This document shows positions 43,649 to 51,838 of a stretch of 64,000 bases of DNA, in pieces. Numbering within the stretch: position 1 is the first letter of the stretch; every line of letters begins with the position of its first letter. Under the pieces are notes generated by a model that worked only from the letters and a program-made list of their open reading frames with translations, made no database searches and was not told the DNA's origin. This stretch comes from CANLDA01 sp964021645 (GTDB taxonomy: Bacteria > Pseudomonadota > Alphaproteobacteria > Rhodobacterales > Rhodobacteraceae): NCBI GenBank assembly GCA_964021645.1, contig CAXIAD010000005.1, positions 31,594-95,593 on the forward strand. Reading direction: 5' to 3'. The position numbers were made by a program, and so were the translations under genes.

Positions 43649-44803
43649 TCAGGCAGCGACGGATTGCGCGGCAATCTCAGCCTCAAACGCCCAAGCGAGC
43701 CAAGGTAGCATGGCCTGAATGTCAGCAGTTTCAACCGTGCCACCACACCAGATCCGCAGACCTGCGGGGGCGTCGCGGTAGGCACCGATATCAAGCGCGA
43801 TATTCTCGACCTCAAGGCGTTTGGCGACTGCTTTGGCGAATGCGGCACCGTCCTGAATGCGCGCATCGTTGAATTTCAGGCAAACGGAGGTGTTGGAGCG
43901 CGTCGCCGCGTCCTCTGCCAGATTTGCGATCCAATCATTGGCGGCGCAGAAATCATGCACGGCCTGTGCGTTGGCATCGGCGCGGGCGATCAGACCCTGC
44001 AAACCACCAACTGAGCGCGCCCAATCTAGGGCAAAAAGGTAATCCTCAACAGCGAGCATCGAGGGGGTGTTGATCGTGGCACCGGTAAAGATACCCTCAA
44101 TCAGTTTGCCGCCTTTGGTCAGGCGAAAGATTTTCGGCAGGGGCCATGCGGGGGTATAGCTTTCGAGGCGGGCAACTGCGCGGGGTGACAGGATGATCAT
44201 GCCATGCGCGCCCTCGCCGCCCAGCACCTTTTGCCAGCTGAACGTGGTTACATCCAGTTTGTCCCACGGCAGATCCATCGCAAATGCGGCCGAGGTGGCA
44301 TCGCAAATCGTTAGGCCATCGCGATCGGCGGGGATGAAATCACCATTGGGAACACGCACGCCAGCAGTGGTGCCGTTCCATGTGAACACAACGTCATTGG
44401 TGAAATTCACGGTGCTAAGGTCAACGATCTGACCATAGTCAGCGGTTTTAACTTCGGCCTCGATCTTTAGCTGTTTGACGACGTCGGTGACCCAGCCCGC
44501 GCCAAAGCTTTCCCAAGCGAGCATCTCTACTTTGCGCTCCCCCAAAAGGTTCCAAAGCGCCATTTCAACGGCACCCGTGTCAGAGGCGGGAACGATAGCG
44601 ATGCGGTAATCTGCGGGGATGTCCAGGATTTCGCGGGTCTGCTCGATTGCGGCCTTCAGCTTGTCCTTGCCGATGGCGGCGCGGTGGCTGCGGCCCAATG
44701 CGGCATCCGCCAGCTTGGTCACATCAAATGTAGGGGGTTTGGCACAGGGGCCAGAGGAAAAACGCGGGTTTGCCGGGCGCGTGACCGGTAGTTGAGTAGC
44801 CAT
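43649..44803 (-). CDS. serC: Phosphoserine aminotransferase
   Basis: 384 residues, class V PLP aminotransferase. The SerC signature FSSGPCAKPP near the N-terminus, and SWQKVLGGEGAHG with the PLP lysine, identify it. It converts 3-phosphohydroxypyruvate to phosphoserine. ATG 44803 has AAGGA eight bases upstream; the upstream in-frame part covers a hairpin-rich leader and is not homologous. serC and serA form one operon; serB is divergent, placing all three serine-synthesis genes together. Confidence 0.95.
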   Translation of the reverse strand: MATQLPVTRPANPRFSSGPCAKPPTFDVTKLADAALGRSHRAAIGKDKLKAAIEQTREILDIPADYRIAIVPASDTGAVEMALWNLLGERKVEMLAWESFGAGWVTDVVKQLKIEAEVKTADYGQIVDLSTVNFTNDVVFTWNGTTAGVRVPNGDFIPADRDGLTICDATSAAFAMDLPWDKLDVTTFSWQKVLGGEGAHGMIILSPRAVARLESYTPAWPLPKIFRLTKGGKLIEGIFTGATINTPSMLAVEDYLFALDWARSVGGLQGLIARADANAQAVHDFCAANDWIANLAEDAATRSNTSVCLKFNDARIQDGAAFAKAVAKRLEVENIALDIGAYRDAPAGLRIWCGGTVETADIQAMLPWLAWAFEAEIAAQSVAA

Positions 44804-44808
44804 TTCTG

Positions 44809-44845
44809 CTATCCTTACAGATAAGTGCCCTTCGTTGGGGAAGGG
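44809..44845 (-). promoter_or_regulatory. Two-hairpin leader of serC (candidate serC RNA motif)
   Basis: On the serC mRNA strand, CCCUUC pairs with GAAGGG (44828-44845), and just after it UUAUC pairs with GAUAG (44809-44824). The second stem and its loop contain the AAGGA ribosome site at 44812-44816, so it could hide or expose it. Tandem hairpins ahead of serC recall the described alphaproteobacterial serC motif; no covariance search was possible. Confidence 0.45.
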
Positions 44846-45139
44846 TGTCCCGCCGACAGAGCTAGTGTGCTGCGACGCGGCATACAACAGGAAAAGCGGC
44901 GGATTTGCGGCGCTTTGACAGATATTTGCGACGCAAATGATGAGGATCGGAAACTTGTGTCACAGATTGAGACATGGGGCGGTTAAGAGTGGCGCTGTTC
45001 GGAATCCTGTTTATTTACATTTATTAACAGATAGTTACGAATATTTGTCGCGCTGGTCTGGTCAAATTTTACCGGGCAATCATCGGCTGGCGTTGAATCC
45101 CGCTCTGCGGTATGCGCTTTGCAACACAGGAGACCCCCA
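44846..45139. other. Divergent serC/serB promoter region
   Basis: 294 bases between the serC leader and serB. AT-rich stretches around 45000-45050 suit promoters for both. No RNA gene or repeat recognised. Confidence 0.3.
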
Positions 45140-46015
45140 ATGTATTTCGCCACGCTTCTCACTGCCCCAAATGCCCCAACGCTGACACTTGCGCTGGTTG
45201 ATTCGCTGCGCAACGCCTGGGGTGGCGGGGATGTGGTCTGGCTGGCACCGGATGAGGCGGCGGAGTTTTCGCTGGCGCAGATGCCGGACAATCGCTGGGA
45301 TGTTTGGGCTGATCTGCAACAAATGGGCGTCGATCTGGTGGTGCAACCTACAGAGGGACGGCGCAAAAAGATGCTGCTTGCGGATATGGATAGCACAATG
45401 ATCCAGCAGGAATGCATTGATGAGCTGGCAGATGAGGCGGGCGTGGGCGATCACGTCAAAGACATCACCGCGCGCGCCATGAACGGCGAGCTGGATTTTG
45501 AGGCGGCGCTGATTGAGCGGGTCGGCCTGCTAAAGGGGCTGGATGCATCGATGATCCAACAGGTGCTGGACAGGCGGATTACCCTGATGCCCGGCGGGGC
45601 AGCTCTGTTGGCCACGATGAAGGCAGACGGTGCCTATGCAGCGCTGGTTTCTGGCGGATTTACAGCGTTTACAGCCCATGTGGCGGCGACGCTGGGGTTT
45701 GACGAAAACCGCGCCAATACGTTGCTGGTTAATGACGGCGCGCTGACGGGCGATGTCGGACGGCCCATTTTGGGGCGCGAGGCCAAGGTTGAGGCGCTAC
45801 ATCAAATCACCGCGCGGCTTGGCCTAACTGCAAATGATGTGATGGCCGTGGGAGACGGTGCCAATGATCTGGGCATGCTCGGCCTTGCGGGCGCGGGGGT
45901 TGCTTTGCATGCCAAACCTGCTGTTGCCGCTGAGTGCGATATCCGCATCAATTTCGGCGATCTCACAGCACTACTCTACATCCAAGGATATGATCGCACG
46001 TCTTTCGTGTCCTAA
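45140..46015 (+). CDS. serB: Phosphoserine phosphatase
   Basis: 291 residues, HAD superfamily. An N-terminal ACT-like domain (~70 residues) precedes the nucleophile motif DMDST with D82 and D84; then a conserved SGGFTAF and a late GDGANDLGML metal site. The last step of serine synthesis. AGGAG precedes ATG 45140. A copy of the dispersed hairpin element follows two bases after the stop, likely acting as its 3' end. It is divergent from serC-serA. Confidence 0.95.
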   Translation: MYFATLLTAPNAPTLTLALVDSLRNAWGGGDVVWLAPDEAAEFSLAQMPDNRWDVWADLQQMGVDLVVQPTEGRRKKMLLADMDSTMIQQECIDELADEAGVGDHVKDITARAMNGELDFEAALIERVGLLKGLDASMIQQVLDRRITLMPGGAALLATMKADGAYAALVSGGFTAFTAHVAATLGFDENRANTLLVNDGALTGDVGRPILGREAKVEALHQITARLGLTANDVMAVGDGANDLGMLGLAGAGVALHAKPAVAAECDIRINFGDLTALLYIQGYDRTSFVS

Positions 46016-46017
46016 CC

Positions 46018-46087
46018 CTTCTCTTGGGCAAAAATATCCCGGGGAGAGCGTCACATTGCCTGCAATGTGACCGAGGGGCAGAGCCCC
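46018..46087 (+). repeat. Dispersed hairpin element, copy 5
   Basis: Head CTTCTCTTGGGC plus AAAAATATCCCGGGG, then a 10-bp stem (GTCACATTGC, 46050-46059; GCAATGTGAC, 46062-46071) and GGGGC-AGA-GCCCC. It begins two bases after the serB stop. It is the clearest full-length copy along with copy 1. Confidence 0.8.
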
Positions 46088-46191
46088 CAACAACCTATCG
46101 CCAAGCGAAATCGACCCGCTAATCCCCATTTATATACAGTCACGCCCGATTTCCGGCGTCCATTGCGCGCGACTCGGTCTATGCTGGTCGC

Positions 46192-47256
46192 ATGATGTTT
46201 GATTTACCTGACCACGACACCCTTTACGCTGCATTATGCGTGCGAGATGACAGCTATGAGGGGCGCGCTTATGTGGGCGTCACCTCAACCGGTATCTTTT
46301 GTCGCCTCACCTGCCCTGCCCGCAATCCCAAGTCCGAAAACTGCCGGTTTTATGGCTCTGCCGGGGAGTGCATCGAGGCGGGGTTTCGCGCCTGCAAACG
46401 CTGCCACCCTCTGGCCCCGATGGCGGCGGCGGAACCGGTGATCGCCACCTTGTTAACAGCGCTAGAAAGCCGCCCGACCTATCGTTGGTCCGAGGGAGAT
46501 ATCACGCGTATGGGGTTGGACCTGTCAACCGTGCGGCGGGCGTTTAAGCGGCACTTCGGCATGACCTTTCTGGAAATGGCGCGGATGCGGCGATTGCGGG
46601 AGGGGTTCACCACCCTTGCCAAAGGCGGACCGGTAATTGCGGCACAGTTGGATGCGGGATTTGAATCGCCCAGCGCCTTTCGTGCGGCATTTGGTAAATT
46701 GCTTGGCCAAGCGCCGGGAGGGTTTGTCAAAGACGCGCTGTTGCGGGCCGATTGGATCGACACGCCACTGGGGCCGATGGTGGCGGTTTGTGACAAACAC
46801 GCGCTGCATCTGTTGGAGTTTGTGGATCGCAAGGCGCTGCCTGCCTCGTTAAAAAAGCTACAGGCATACGCCAAGGGCAGTCTTGGGTTTGGCCGCTTTG
46901 CCGTCACGGATCAGATTGAGGCAGAGCTGGCTGGATTTTTCGCGGGCACCTCTGCGCGGTTCACCGTACCGCTGGCCCTGCATGGCAGTGCCTTTACCCG
47001 CGGGGTTTGGGATGCGCTTTGTACCATTCCGGCAGGCGAAACGCGCAGCTATTCCGACATGGCGCAAGCCTTGGGTAAACCTGCCTCGGTGCGGGCAGTG
47101 GCGCGGGCAAACGGGGCCAATCAGATCGCCTTGGTGGTGCCGTGCCACCGGGTGTTGGGGGCGGATGGATCGCTGACTGGATACGGTGGTGGGCTGTGGC
47201 GCAAGCAACGTCTAATAGAGTTAGAGCAACAGTTTTCGAATCAGGCAGCAGGATAA
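46192..47256 (+). CDS. ada: Adaptive-response protein Ada (DNA methyltransferase/regulator)
   Basis: 354 residues. The N-terminal zinc site is complete: C37, C41, C68, C71, in the same register as E. coli Ada (C38, C42, C69, C72). An AraC-type HTH follows (around residues 85-180), and the C-terminal alkyltransferase domain has the PCHRVLG motif with the active cysteine near residue 318. It removes methyl groups from DNA phosphotriesters and O6-methylguanine and becomes an activator. It is four bases upstream of the next gene, so it may drive a small operon including the C3-acid genes. Confidence 0.95.
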   Translation: MMFDLPDHDTLYAALCVRDDSYEGRAYVGVTSTGIFCRLTCPARNPKSENCRFYGSAGECIEAGFRACKRCHPLAPMAAAEPVIATLLTALESRPTYRWSEGDITRMGLDLSTVRRAFKRHFGMTFLEMARMRRLREGFTTLAKGGPVIAAQLDAGFESPSAFRAAFGKLLGQAPGGFVKDALLRADWIDTPLGPMVAVCDKHALHLLEFVDRKALPASLKKLQAYAKGSLGFGRFAVTDQIEAELAGFFAGTSARFTVPLALHGSAFTRGVWDALCTIPAGETRSYSDMAQALGKPASVRAVARANGANQIALVVPCHRVLGADGSLTGYGGGLWRKQRLIELEQQFSNQAAG

Positions 47257-47260
47257 TTTC

Positions 47261-48013
47261 ATGACACAGGCAGACAGGGCGCGCGATTTCGCCGCAATGC
47301 ACCAAAAGGGCAATCCTTTGGTGCTGTATAACATTTGGGATGCAGGTGGTGCGCGGGCGATCGCGGATGAGGGCGCAAAGGCGATTGCCACGGGCAGTTG
47401 GTCTGTGGCGGCCGCCCATGGGTATGACGACGGGCAGGCGATTCCGCTAGAGTTGTTAGAGCTGATCGTTGGCCGGATCGTGCAAAGTGTCGATCTGCCG
47501 GTTTCGGTCGATTTTGAGGGGGCTTATGCAGTTGCGCCTGCGGATGTCGCGGCCAATGTGGCGCGCATCATTGCCACCGGGGCGGTTGGCATCAACTTTG
47601 AGGATCAGATCGTGGGTGGTGACGATCTGCACAGCATCACGGATCAGGCAGCACGGATTGCGGCGGCGCGGGCGGCGACTGATGTGCCCATTTTCATCAA
47701 TGCGCGCACGGATTTGTTTTTGAAAGAGGAAGATCCAAGCAAGCATGCCGCCTTGATCAACGAGGCCAAGGAGCGCGCAACCGCCTATGCCGAGGCCGGA
47801 GCAAGCGGGATTTTCATCCCCGGATTGGCCGATCTAAAGTTGATCGCGGAATTCTGTGATGCGACTGCGCTGCCGGTGAATGTGATGATGTCACCCAATC
47901 AGGCGGATTTCGCAGAGCTGGCCAATGTTGGTATCGCGCGGGCAAGCCATGGCCCCTATCCGTATTTTGATGCGATTGAGGAATTGAAAACCCGGTATTG
48001 GGATTCGATCTAG
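47261..48013 (+). CDS. Isocitrate lyase/PEP mutase superfamily protein
   Basis: 250 residues of the ICL/PEPM TIM barrel: LYNIWDAGGAR at the start, SVDFEGAYA, and INFEDQIVGGDD, with NARTDLF later. The EDK-x5-N motif of true PEP mutase and the KKCGH of isocitrate lyase are both missing; the acidic EDQ takes their place. Relatives include carboxyphosphonoenolpyruvate mutase-like and 2-methylisocitrate/oxaloacetate-acting lyases, so the substrate is open. Adjacent genes act on C3 hydroxy-acids. No start problem. Confidence 0.75.
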   Translation: MTQADRARDFAAMHQKGNPLVLYNIWDAGGARAIADEGAKAIATGSWSVAAAHGYDDGQAIPLELLELIVGRIVQSVDLPVSVDFEGAYAVAPADVAANVARIIATGAVGINFEDQIVGGDDLHSITDQAARIAAARAATDVPIFINARTDLFLKEEDPSKHAALINEAKERATAYAEAGASGIFIPGLADLKLIAEFCDATALPVNVMMSPNQADFAELANVGIARASHGPYPYFDAIEELKTRYWDSI

Positions 48014-48088
48014 CGCGTTTCTGGTTCCATCTTGCGCGCATTCTGGCATTCTGTGTGCTGAATTTGATCGGTGATTTGGGGGCGTGAG

Positions 48089-48973
48089 ATGGCGCAGCAA
48101 CTGGGGAAAATCGGTTTTGTCGGGCTGGGCCTGATGGGGCAACCGATGGCGCGCAATTTGCTAGAGGCGGGGGGCGATGTCTGCGTGTTCAATCGCTCAG
48201 CCGCTAAGGCTGCACCGTTGCTCGCTCTGGGGGCCACTGGTGCCAGCGATATTGCCGAGCTGGCGACATGTGTGCGCGGCGGTGTGATCATCCTGTGTGT
48301 CAGCGATACGCCCGCGATGCGCGCCTGTATTGAGGCGCTGTGTACGGGCGATTTATCTGGCACGTTGGTCATCGACATGGGCACATCAGAGGTGGCGGTC
48401 ACGCGCGAGGTGGCCGCGCGAATCACCGGCCTTGGCGGGGCATTTATTGATGCGCCCGTGTCAGGTGGCGCGGTCGGCGCGCAGGCTGGAACCCTAAGCA
48501 TTATGGCGGGCGGTGACATGGCGGATATCGCTCGCGCGCGGGGTATATTTGAGGTGCTTGGCGCGGCGCATACCCATATCGGCCCTGTCGGCGCTGGGCA
48601 GGTCGCCAAGGCCGCAAATCAGGCGATTGTTGGTGCCACATTATCCATCGTTGCCGAGGCGATGTTGCTGGCAAAAACTGCGGGTGCAGATGTCACCAAA
48701 ATGCGTGAGGCACTGTTGGGTGGTTTTGCCCAAAGCCGGATTTTGGATCTGCATGGGCAGCGCATGATTGAGCGTGCGTTTGAGCCGGGAGGGCGGGCCA
48801 GCACACAGGCAAAAGATTTGCGTCAGGCAGTGGGACTTGCGCAATCGGTGGGGTTGTCTTTGCCTGCGTTAGAGCAGAATTGCGATCTGTGGGATAAAAT
48901 GGAATCGGCGGGTTTGGGCGATCTGGACCAATCGGGTTACCTAGCATTTCTCGAAACATTACAGGGCAAATAG
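48089..48973 (+). CDS. 3-hydroxyisobutyrate dehydrogenase-family reductase (tartronate-semialdehyde-reductase-like)
   Basis: 294 residues. The Rossmann motif GFVGLGLMGQPMARNL, the DAPVSGG substrate loop, and the catalytic lysine in AGQVAKAANQ are all intact. The family includes 3-hydroxyisobutyrate dehydrogenase and tartronate semialdehyde reductase (GlxR). Directly followed, one base after the stop, by a hydroxypyruvate-isomerase-like gene, which favours the tartronate semialdehyde/glycerate route. No glyoxylate carboligase is present here. ATG 48089 has a GGGGG site. Confidence 0.85.
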   Translation: MAQQLGKIGFVGLGLMGQPMARNLLEAGGDVCVFNRSAAKAAPLLALGATGASDIAELATCVRGGVIILCVSDTPAMRACIEALCTGDLSGTLVIDMGTSEVAVTREVAARITGLGGAFIDAPVSGGAVGAQAGTLSIMAGGDMADIARARGIFEVLGAAHTHIGPVGAGQVAKAANQAIVGATLSIVAEAMLLAKTAGADVTKMREALLGGFAQSRILDLHGQRMIERAFEPGGRASTQAKDLRQAVGLAQSVGLSLPALEQNCDLWDKMESAGLGDLDQSGYLAFLETLQGK

Positions 48974-48974
48974 C

Positions 48975-49739
48975 ATGCTGAATTTTGCCGCGAATCTGAG
49001 TTTTCTCTATCCTGAGCTGCCGTTTGCTGCGCGGTTTGAGGCGGCGGCGCGGGCGGGGTTTCGCGGGTGTGAGTTTTTGTTTCCCTATGACTATGCCCCT
49101 GATGAGGTTGCCCGATGGGTGCATGATGCGGGGCTGACGCTGGCGTTGTTTAATCTGTATCCCGGGGATTGGTCACGCGGGGATCGGGGGCTGGCGGCGA
49201 TACCGGGGCAAGAGGATGCCTTTCGCCGGTCTGTAGATCAGGCGCTGGAATATGCCGGAGCGACAGGGTGCAAGCGGCTGCACATTTTGGCCGGATGCCC
49301 GTCTGAGGATCAGATTGAACTGTCGCGTGATGTCTATCTGGCAAACCTGGAATATGCTGCGAGAGTTGGGCATAACGAGAGTCTAACCTGCCTGATAGAG
49401 CCTATAAATCCGATTGATATGCCCGGTTATTTCTTGAACGATTTTGACACGGCTTTGGGGATTATCAAAGAGATTGGTGCGCCGAACCTAAGGCTGCAAT
49501 TTGATTGCTATCACGCTGCAATGTTGGGGCGGGATGTGATTAAGGAGATGTCGCGCGCCTATGATCAGATCGGACATATTCAGATCGCAGGGTGCCCCGG
49601 GCGCCATGAACCTGATGTGGGGATACAGGATTATGGGGCAATTTTTCAGTGGTTAACGGCGGCGGGGTATTCCGAGTGGGTCGGGTGTGAGTACCACCCT
49701 ATTGGCGATACTGATGCTGGGCTGAAATGGCGGGCTTGA
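48975..49739 (+). CDS. Hydroxypyruvate isomerase-like protein
   Basis: 254 residues, AP endonuclease 2-type TIM barrel. The Hyi-specific start FAANLSFLYPELPFAARFEA and the stretch LFNLYPGDWSRGDRGLAAIPG match hydroxypyruvate isomerase closely; metal-binding residues lie in CLIEPIN, FDCYHAA and GCPGRHEPD. It interconverts hydroxypyruvate and tartronate semialdehyde. With the adjacent GlxR-like reductase it forms a route from hydroxypyruvate or glyoxylate derivatives to glycerate. A TIM-barrel sugar isomerase is the alternative. Confidence 0.8.
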   Translation: MLNFAANLSFLYPELPFAARFEAAARAGFRGCEFLFPYDYAPDEVARWVHDAGLTLALFNLYPGDWSRGDRGLAAIPGQEDAFRRSVDQALEYAGATGCKRLHILAGCPSEDQIELSRDVYLANLEYAARVGHNESLTCLIEPINPIDMPGYFLNDFDTALGIIKEIGAPNLRLQFDCYHAAMLGRDVIKEMSRAYDQIGHIQIAGCPGRHEPDVGIQDYGAIFQWLTAAGYSEWVGCEYHPIGDTDAGLKWRA

Positions 49740-49740
49740 C

Positions 49741-49762
49741 TATTTAACCGAATCGTTAAATA
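49741..49762. promoter_or_regulatory. ArsR-type operator upstream of the ArsR/SRPBCC pair
   Basis: Perfect inverted repeat: TATTTAAC (49741-49748), six-base spacer, GTTAAATA (49755-49762), ending eight bases before the ArsR-family start. The TTTAAC/GTTAAA symmetry is typical of this regulator group, so autorepression is likely. Confidence 0.6.
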
Positions 49763-49769
49763 AAGAAGC

Positions 49770-50099
49770 ATGACGCATTTAATCAACACATTCTCCGCCC
49801 TTGCGGATGAAACACGCCTAGGCATGGTCGAGCGCCTGATGCAGCAGGGCGAATTGCCTGCGGGTGAATTGGTCGCCGATGCCAGCATCAGCGGGCCAGC
49901 CGTCTCGCGGCACCTAAAAGTATTGCGCGCCGCCGGTGTTGTCACGCAACGCGCCGTTGGCACCAAACGGTATTATTCGGTCAAACCCGAAGCCCTAAAG
50001 GCCATCTCGGACTGGACAATTGACCACCGTGTCTTTTGGTCGGCTGGGCTGGACCGGTTGGAGGAAATGTTGGCCCTTGAAGAGGATACAGACACATGA
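49770..50099 (+). CDS. ArsR-family winged-helix regulator
   Basis: 109 residues. The HTH FSALADETRLGMVERLMQQG then SGPAVSRHLKVLRAAGVV is the ArsR/SmtB core. No metal-binding CVC motif is present, which fits the subgroup that travels with an SRPBCC partner and is not metal-responsive. It overlaps the SRPBCC gene by four bases. The inverted repeat just upstream is its likely operator. Confidence 0.85.
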   Translation: MTHLINTFSALADETRLGMVERLMQQGELPAGELVADASISGPAVSRHLKVLRAAGVVTQRAVGTKRYYSVKPEALKAISDWTIDHRVFWSAGLDRLEEMLALEEDTDT

Positions 50100-50527
50100 G
50101 TGAAGTTCAGTTGGAACGCGAATTTGGCGTCAGCCCGGAACGGTTGTTTGAGGTGATCACGCGTCGGGCGGATTTGTTGAAATGGTGGGGTCATCCTGAC
50201 ACCGATTTGACGGATGAAAACATTGACCTCTCCCGCCCCGGCCCGTGGCATTCGGTGATGATGGGGCGCAGCACCGGCCAGACATTCAAGATGTCCGGTC
50301 AGGTAACGCATGTGGATGCGCCAAAGTCGGTTGGTTTTACCTGGGGTTGGCATGACAATGAGGATCAGCGCGGCCCTGAGAGCCACGTAACATTCACCGT
50401 AGTGGAAACCGCAAAGGGTGCAAAACTGATCGTGGATCACCGTGATCTACCGAGTGATGACATCGCTGCCCGCCATGAGCAGGGCTGGGGGGCAACTTTG
50501 GGTCAATTGGTGGCATATCTGACCTAA
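50096..50527 (+). CDS. SRPBCC/AHSA1-domain protein
   Basis: 143 residues of START/Bet v1-like fold (family marks: REFGVSPERLFEVITR, LKWWGHPD, HVTFTVVETAKGAKL). It binds a hydrophobic ligand in a cavity or acts as a co-chaperone-like domain; its precise role is unknown. Translationally coupled to the ArsR-like regulator, the usual pair for this family. Confidence 0.8.
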   Translation: MSEVQLEREFGVSPERLFEVITRRADLLKWWGHPDTDLTDENIDLSRPGPWHSVMMGRSTGQTFKMSGQVTHVDAPKSVGFTWGWHDNEDQRGPESHVTFTVVETAKGAKLIVDHRDLPSDDIAARHEQGWGATLGQLVAYLT

Positions 50528-50581
50528 AAACGGCTAGGCAACCACGGCTCTCTATAGGCCACATCGAAACGCATTAACGAC

Positions 50582-50602
50582 CCGCGAAACATGATTTCGC
50601 GG
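50582..50602 (+). terminator. Hairpin after the SRPBCC gene
   Basis: Perfect 8-bp stem CCGCGAAA/TTTCGCGG with loop CATGA, 55 bases after the stop and ahead of the YCII-domain gene. No T tract, so terminator status is uncertain. Confidence 0.35.
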
Positions 50603-50667
50603 CACAATAGGCCTGTGTCTGGCGATCAGATTACAGGCGCACACCCCCAAGAGAAGGAAGCACAAAC

Positions 50668-50982
50668 ATGGCTAATTTCGTATTTATTTATCACGGCGGC
50701 GGCATGCCTGAGACCCCCGAAGAAGGCGCGAAAGTAATGGCTGCATGGGGCGCATGGATGGGCGGCCTAGGTGCTGCGATTGTCGATGGCGGCGCACCGG
50801 TTGGCATGTCCAAGACGGTTCATGCCGACAGGGTAGAAGACGACGGCGGCGCAAATCCAACGTCGGGCTATACCGTCGTCTCCGCAGCAGACATGGATGC
50901 GGCGATTGAAATGGCCAAGGGCTGCCCCATTCTTGACGGTGGCAAAGGCAGTGTTGAGGTCGCCGAAGCGATGAAGATGTAA
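50668..50982 (+). CDS. YCII-related domain protein
   Basis: 104 residues with the YCII/DGPF pattern (FVFIYHGGG, GGAPVGMSKTV, GYTVVSAADMDAAIEMAKGCP). The fold is a ferredoxin-like dimer of unknown function, often with sigma factors. GAGAAGGAAG precedes the ATG. Confidence 0.8.
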   Translation: MANFVFIYHGGGMPETPEEGAKVMAAWGAWMGGLGAAIVDGGAPVGMSKTVHADRVEDDGGANPTSGYTVVSAADMDAAIEMAKGCPILDGGKGSVEVAEAMKM

Positions 50983-51003
50983 CCCAAAAGCGAGTGACAC
51001 TCG

Positions 51004-51031
51004 GGTGGGCGCGGAAATATTTACGCCCACC
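51004..51031 (+). terminator. Hairpin after the YCII-domain gene
   Basis: GGTGGGCG (51004-51011) pairs with CGCCCACC (51024-51031), 22 bases after the stop. Loop of 12 bases. Confidence 0.4.
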
Positions 51032-51063
51032 GATACAGCTGTAATCAGCGAGGGAGAGACGCG

Positions 51064-51468
51064 ATGACTGTGGAATTGATGTATCTGACATGGGTCACGT
51101 TACTAACCGGACTGCTGTGGATACCTGTCGTGATTGGCTATGTCAGCGCGCGGGGCGTGTTGACGCCTGCGGATTATGTCAGCCCGCCAGAAAGTGCCCT
51201 GCCCCCATGGGTGAACCGGGCGTTTCGGGCGCATTACAACGCGATTGAGGGGTTCGTTGCCTTTGCCGTCATCATCATCATCGCGCATCTTGCGGGCATC
51301 TCTACGCAGATCACACAAGCGGCGGCGATGGTGTATTTTTGGGCACGCCTAGCGCATGCTGTGGTGCATATCAGCGGGTTTAAACATTTCTATGCGCGCA
51401 CAATGATATTCAACGTCGCGTTCTTTGCATGGCTGGCGATTATCATTGAGGTGCTGCGCCACGGGTGA
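51064..51468 (+). CDS. MAPEG-family membrane protein
   Basis: 134 residues with four hydrophobic segments and the MAPEG marks RAHYNAIEGF and FWARLAHAVVHI. Bacterial members of this glutathione/eicosanoid family have no settled physiological role. The GAGGGAGAG ribosome site precedes ATG 51064. It appears to be a single gene. Confidence 0.8.
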   Translation: MTVELMYLTWVTLLTGLLWIPVVIGYVSARGVLTPADYVSPPESALPPWVNRAFRAHYNAIEGFVAFAVIIIIAHLAGISTQITQAAAMVYFWARLAHAVVHISGFKHFYARTMIFNVAFFAWLAIIIEVLRHG

Positions 51469-51838
51469 TTTTGCCCTGTCGATTGCACTGCGGAGCGCAT
51501 TGCCTGTGGATGATTTACCCCGTGTCATCCCAATGCGCGGCACCAGTTAGGCGGTTGTTTCCAACGGGATTATCCCAAAATTGGCCCGCGACGCGGTCTG
51601 CGGGGGTGAGGATCGGGCACCGCCCCCCTTGTTTTGCGGGATTTACGCAACAAAACCGCGTTGGATCGGGCGCTTTTCAGCTTCTTGTGGGAATTTGTGC
51701 CAACAGGTCTTTCGCCTGTGGATCAAATCAGGCTAAGATATTCGCATCGAGAGGGAATTTCCTGTCAGCTATAATTGCCGAGAACGGCGCGGCGGGAATT
51801 CGAAATTGAGGCAAATACACAGCTTGGAGGCTGTAAAT
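51469..51838. other. Intergenic region, no gene recognised
   Basis: 370 bases between the MAPEG gene and the IalB-like gene. It contains G/C-rich and AT-rich patches but no convincing coding frame, repeat or RNA gene. Any promoter for the next gene is probably near 51730-51780. Confidence 0.4.

Noticed and set aside
47261..48013. PEP mutase supplying a phosphonate for the cytidylyltransferase locus
   Set aside because: The EDK-type catalytic motif of PEP mutase is missing and the gene lies 46 kb away in a C3-acid operon.
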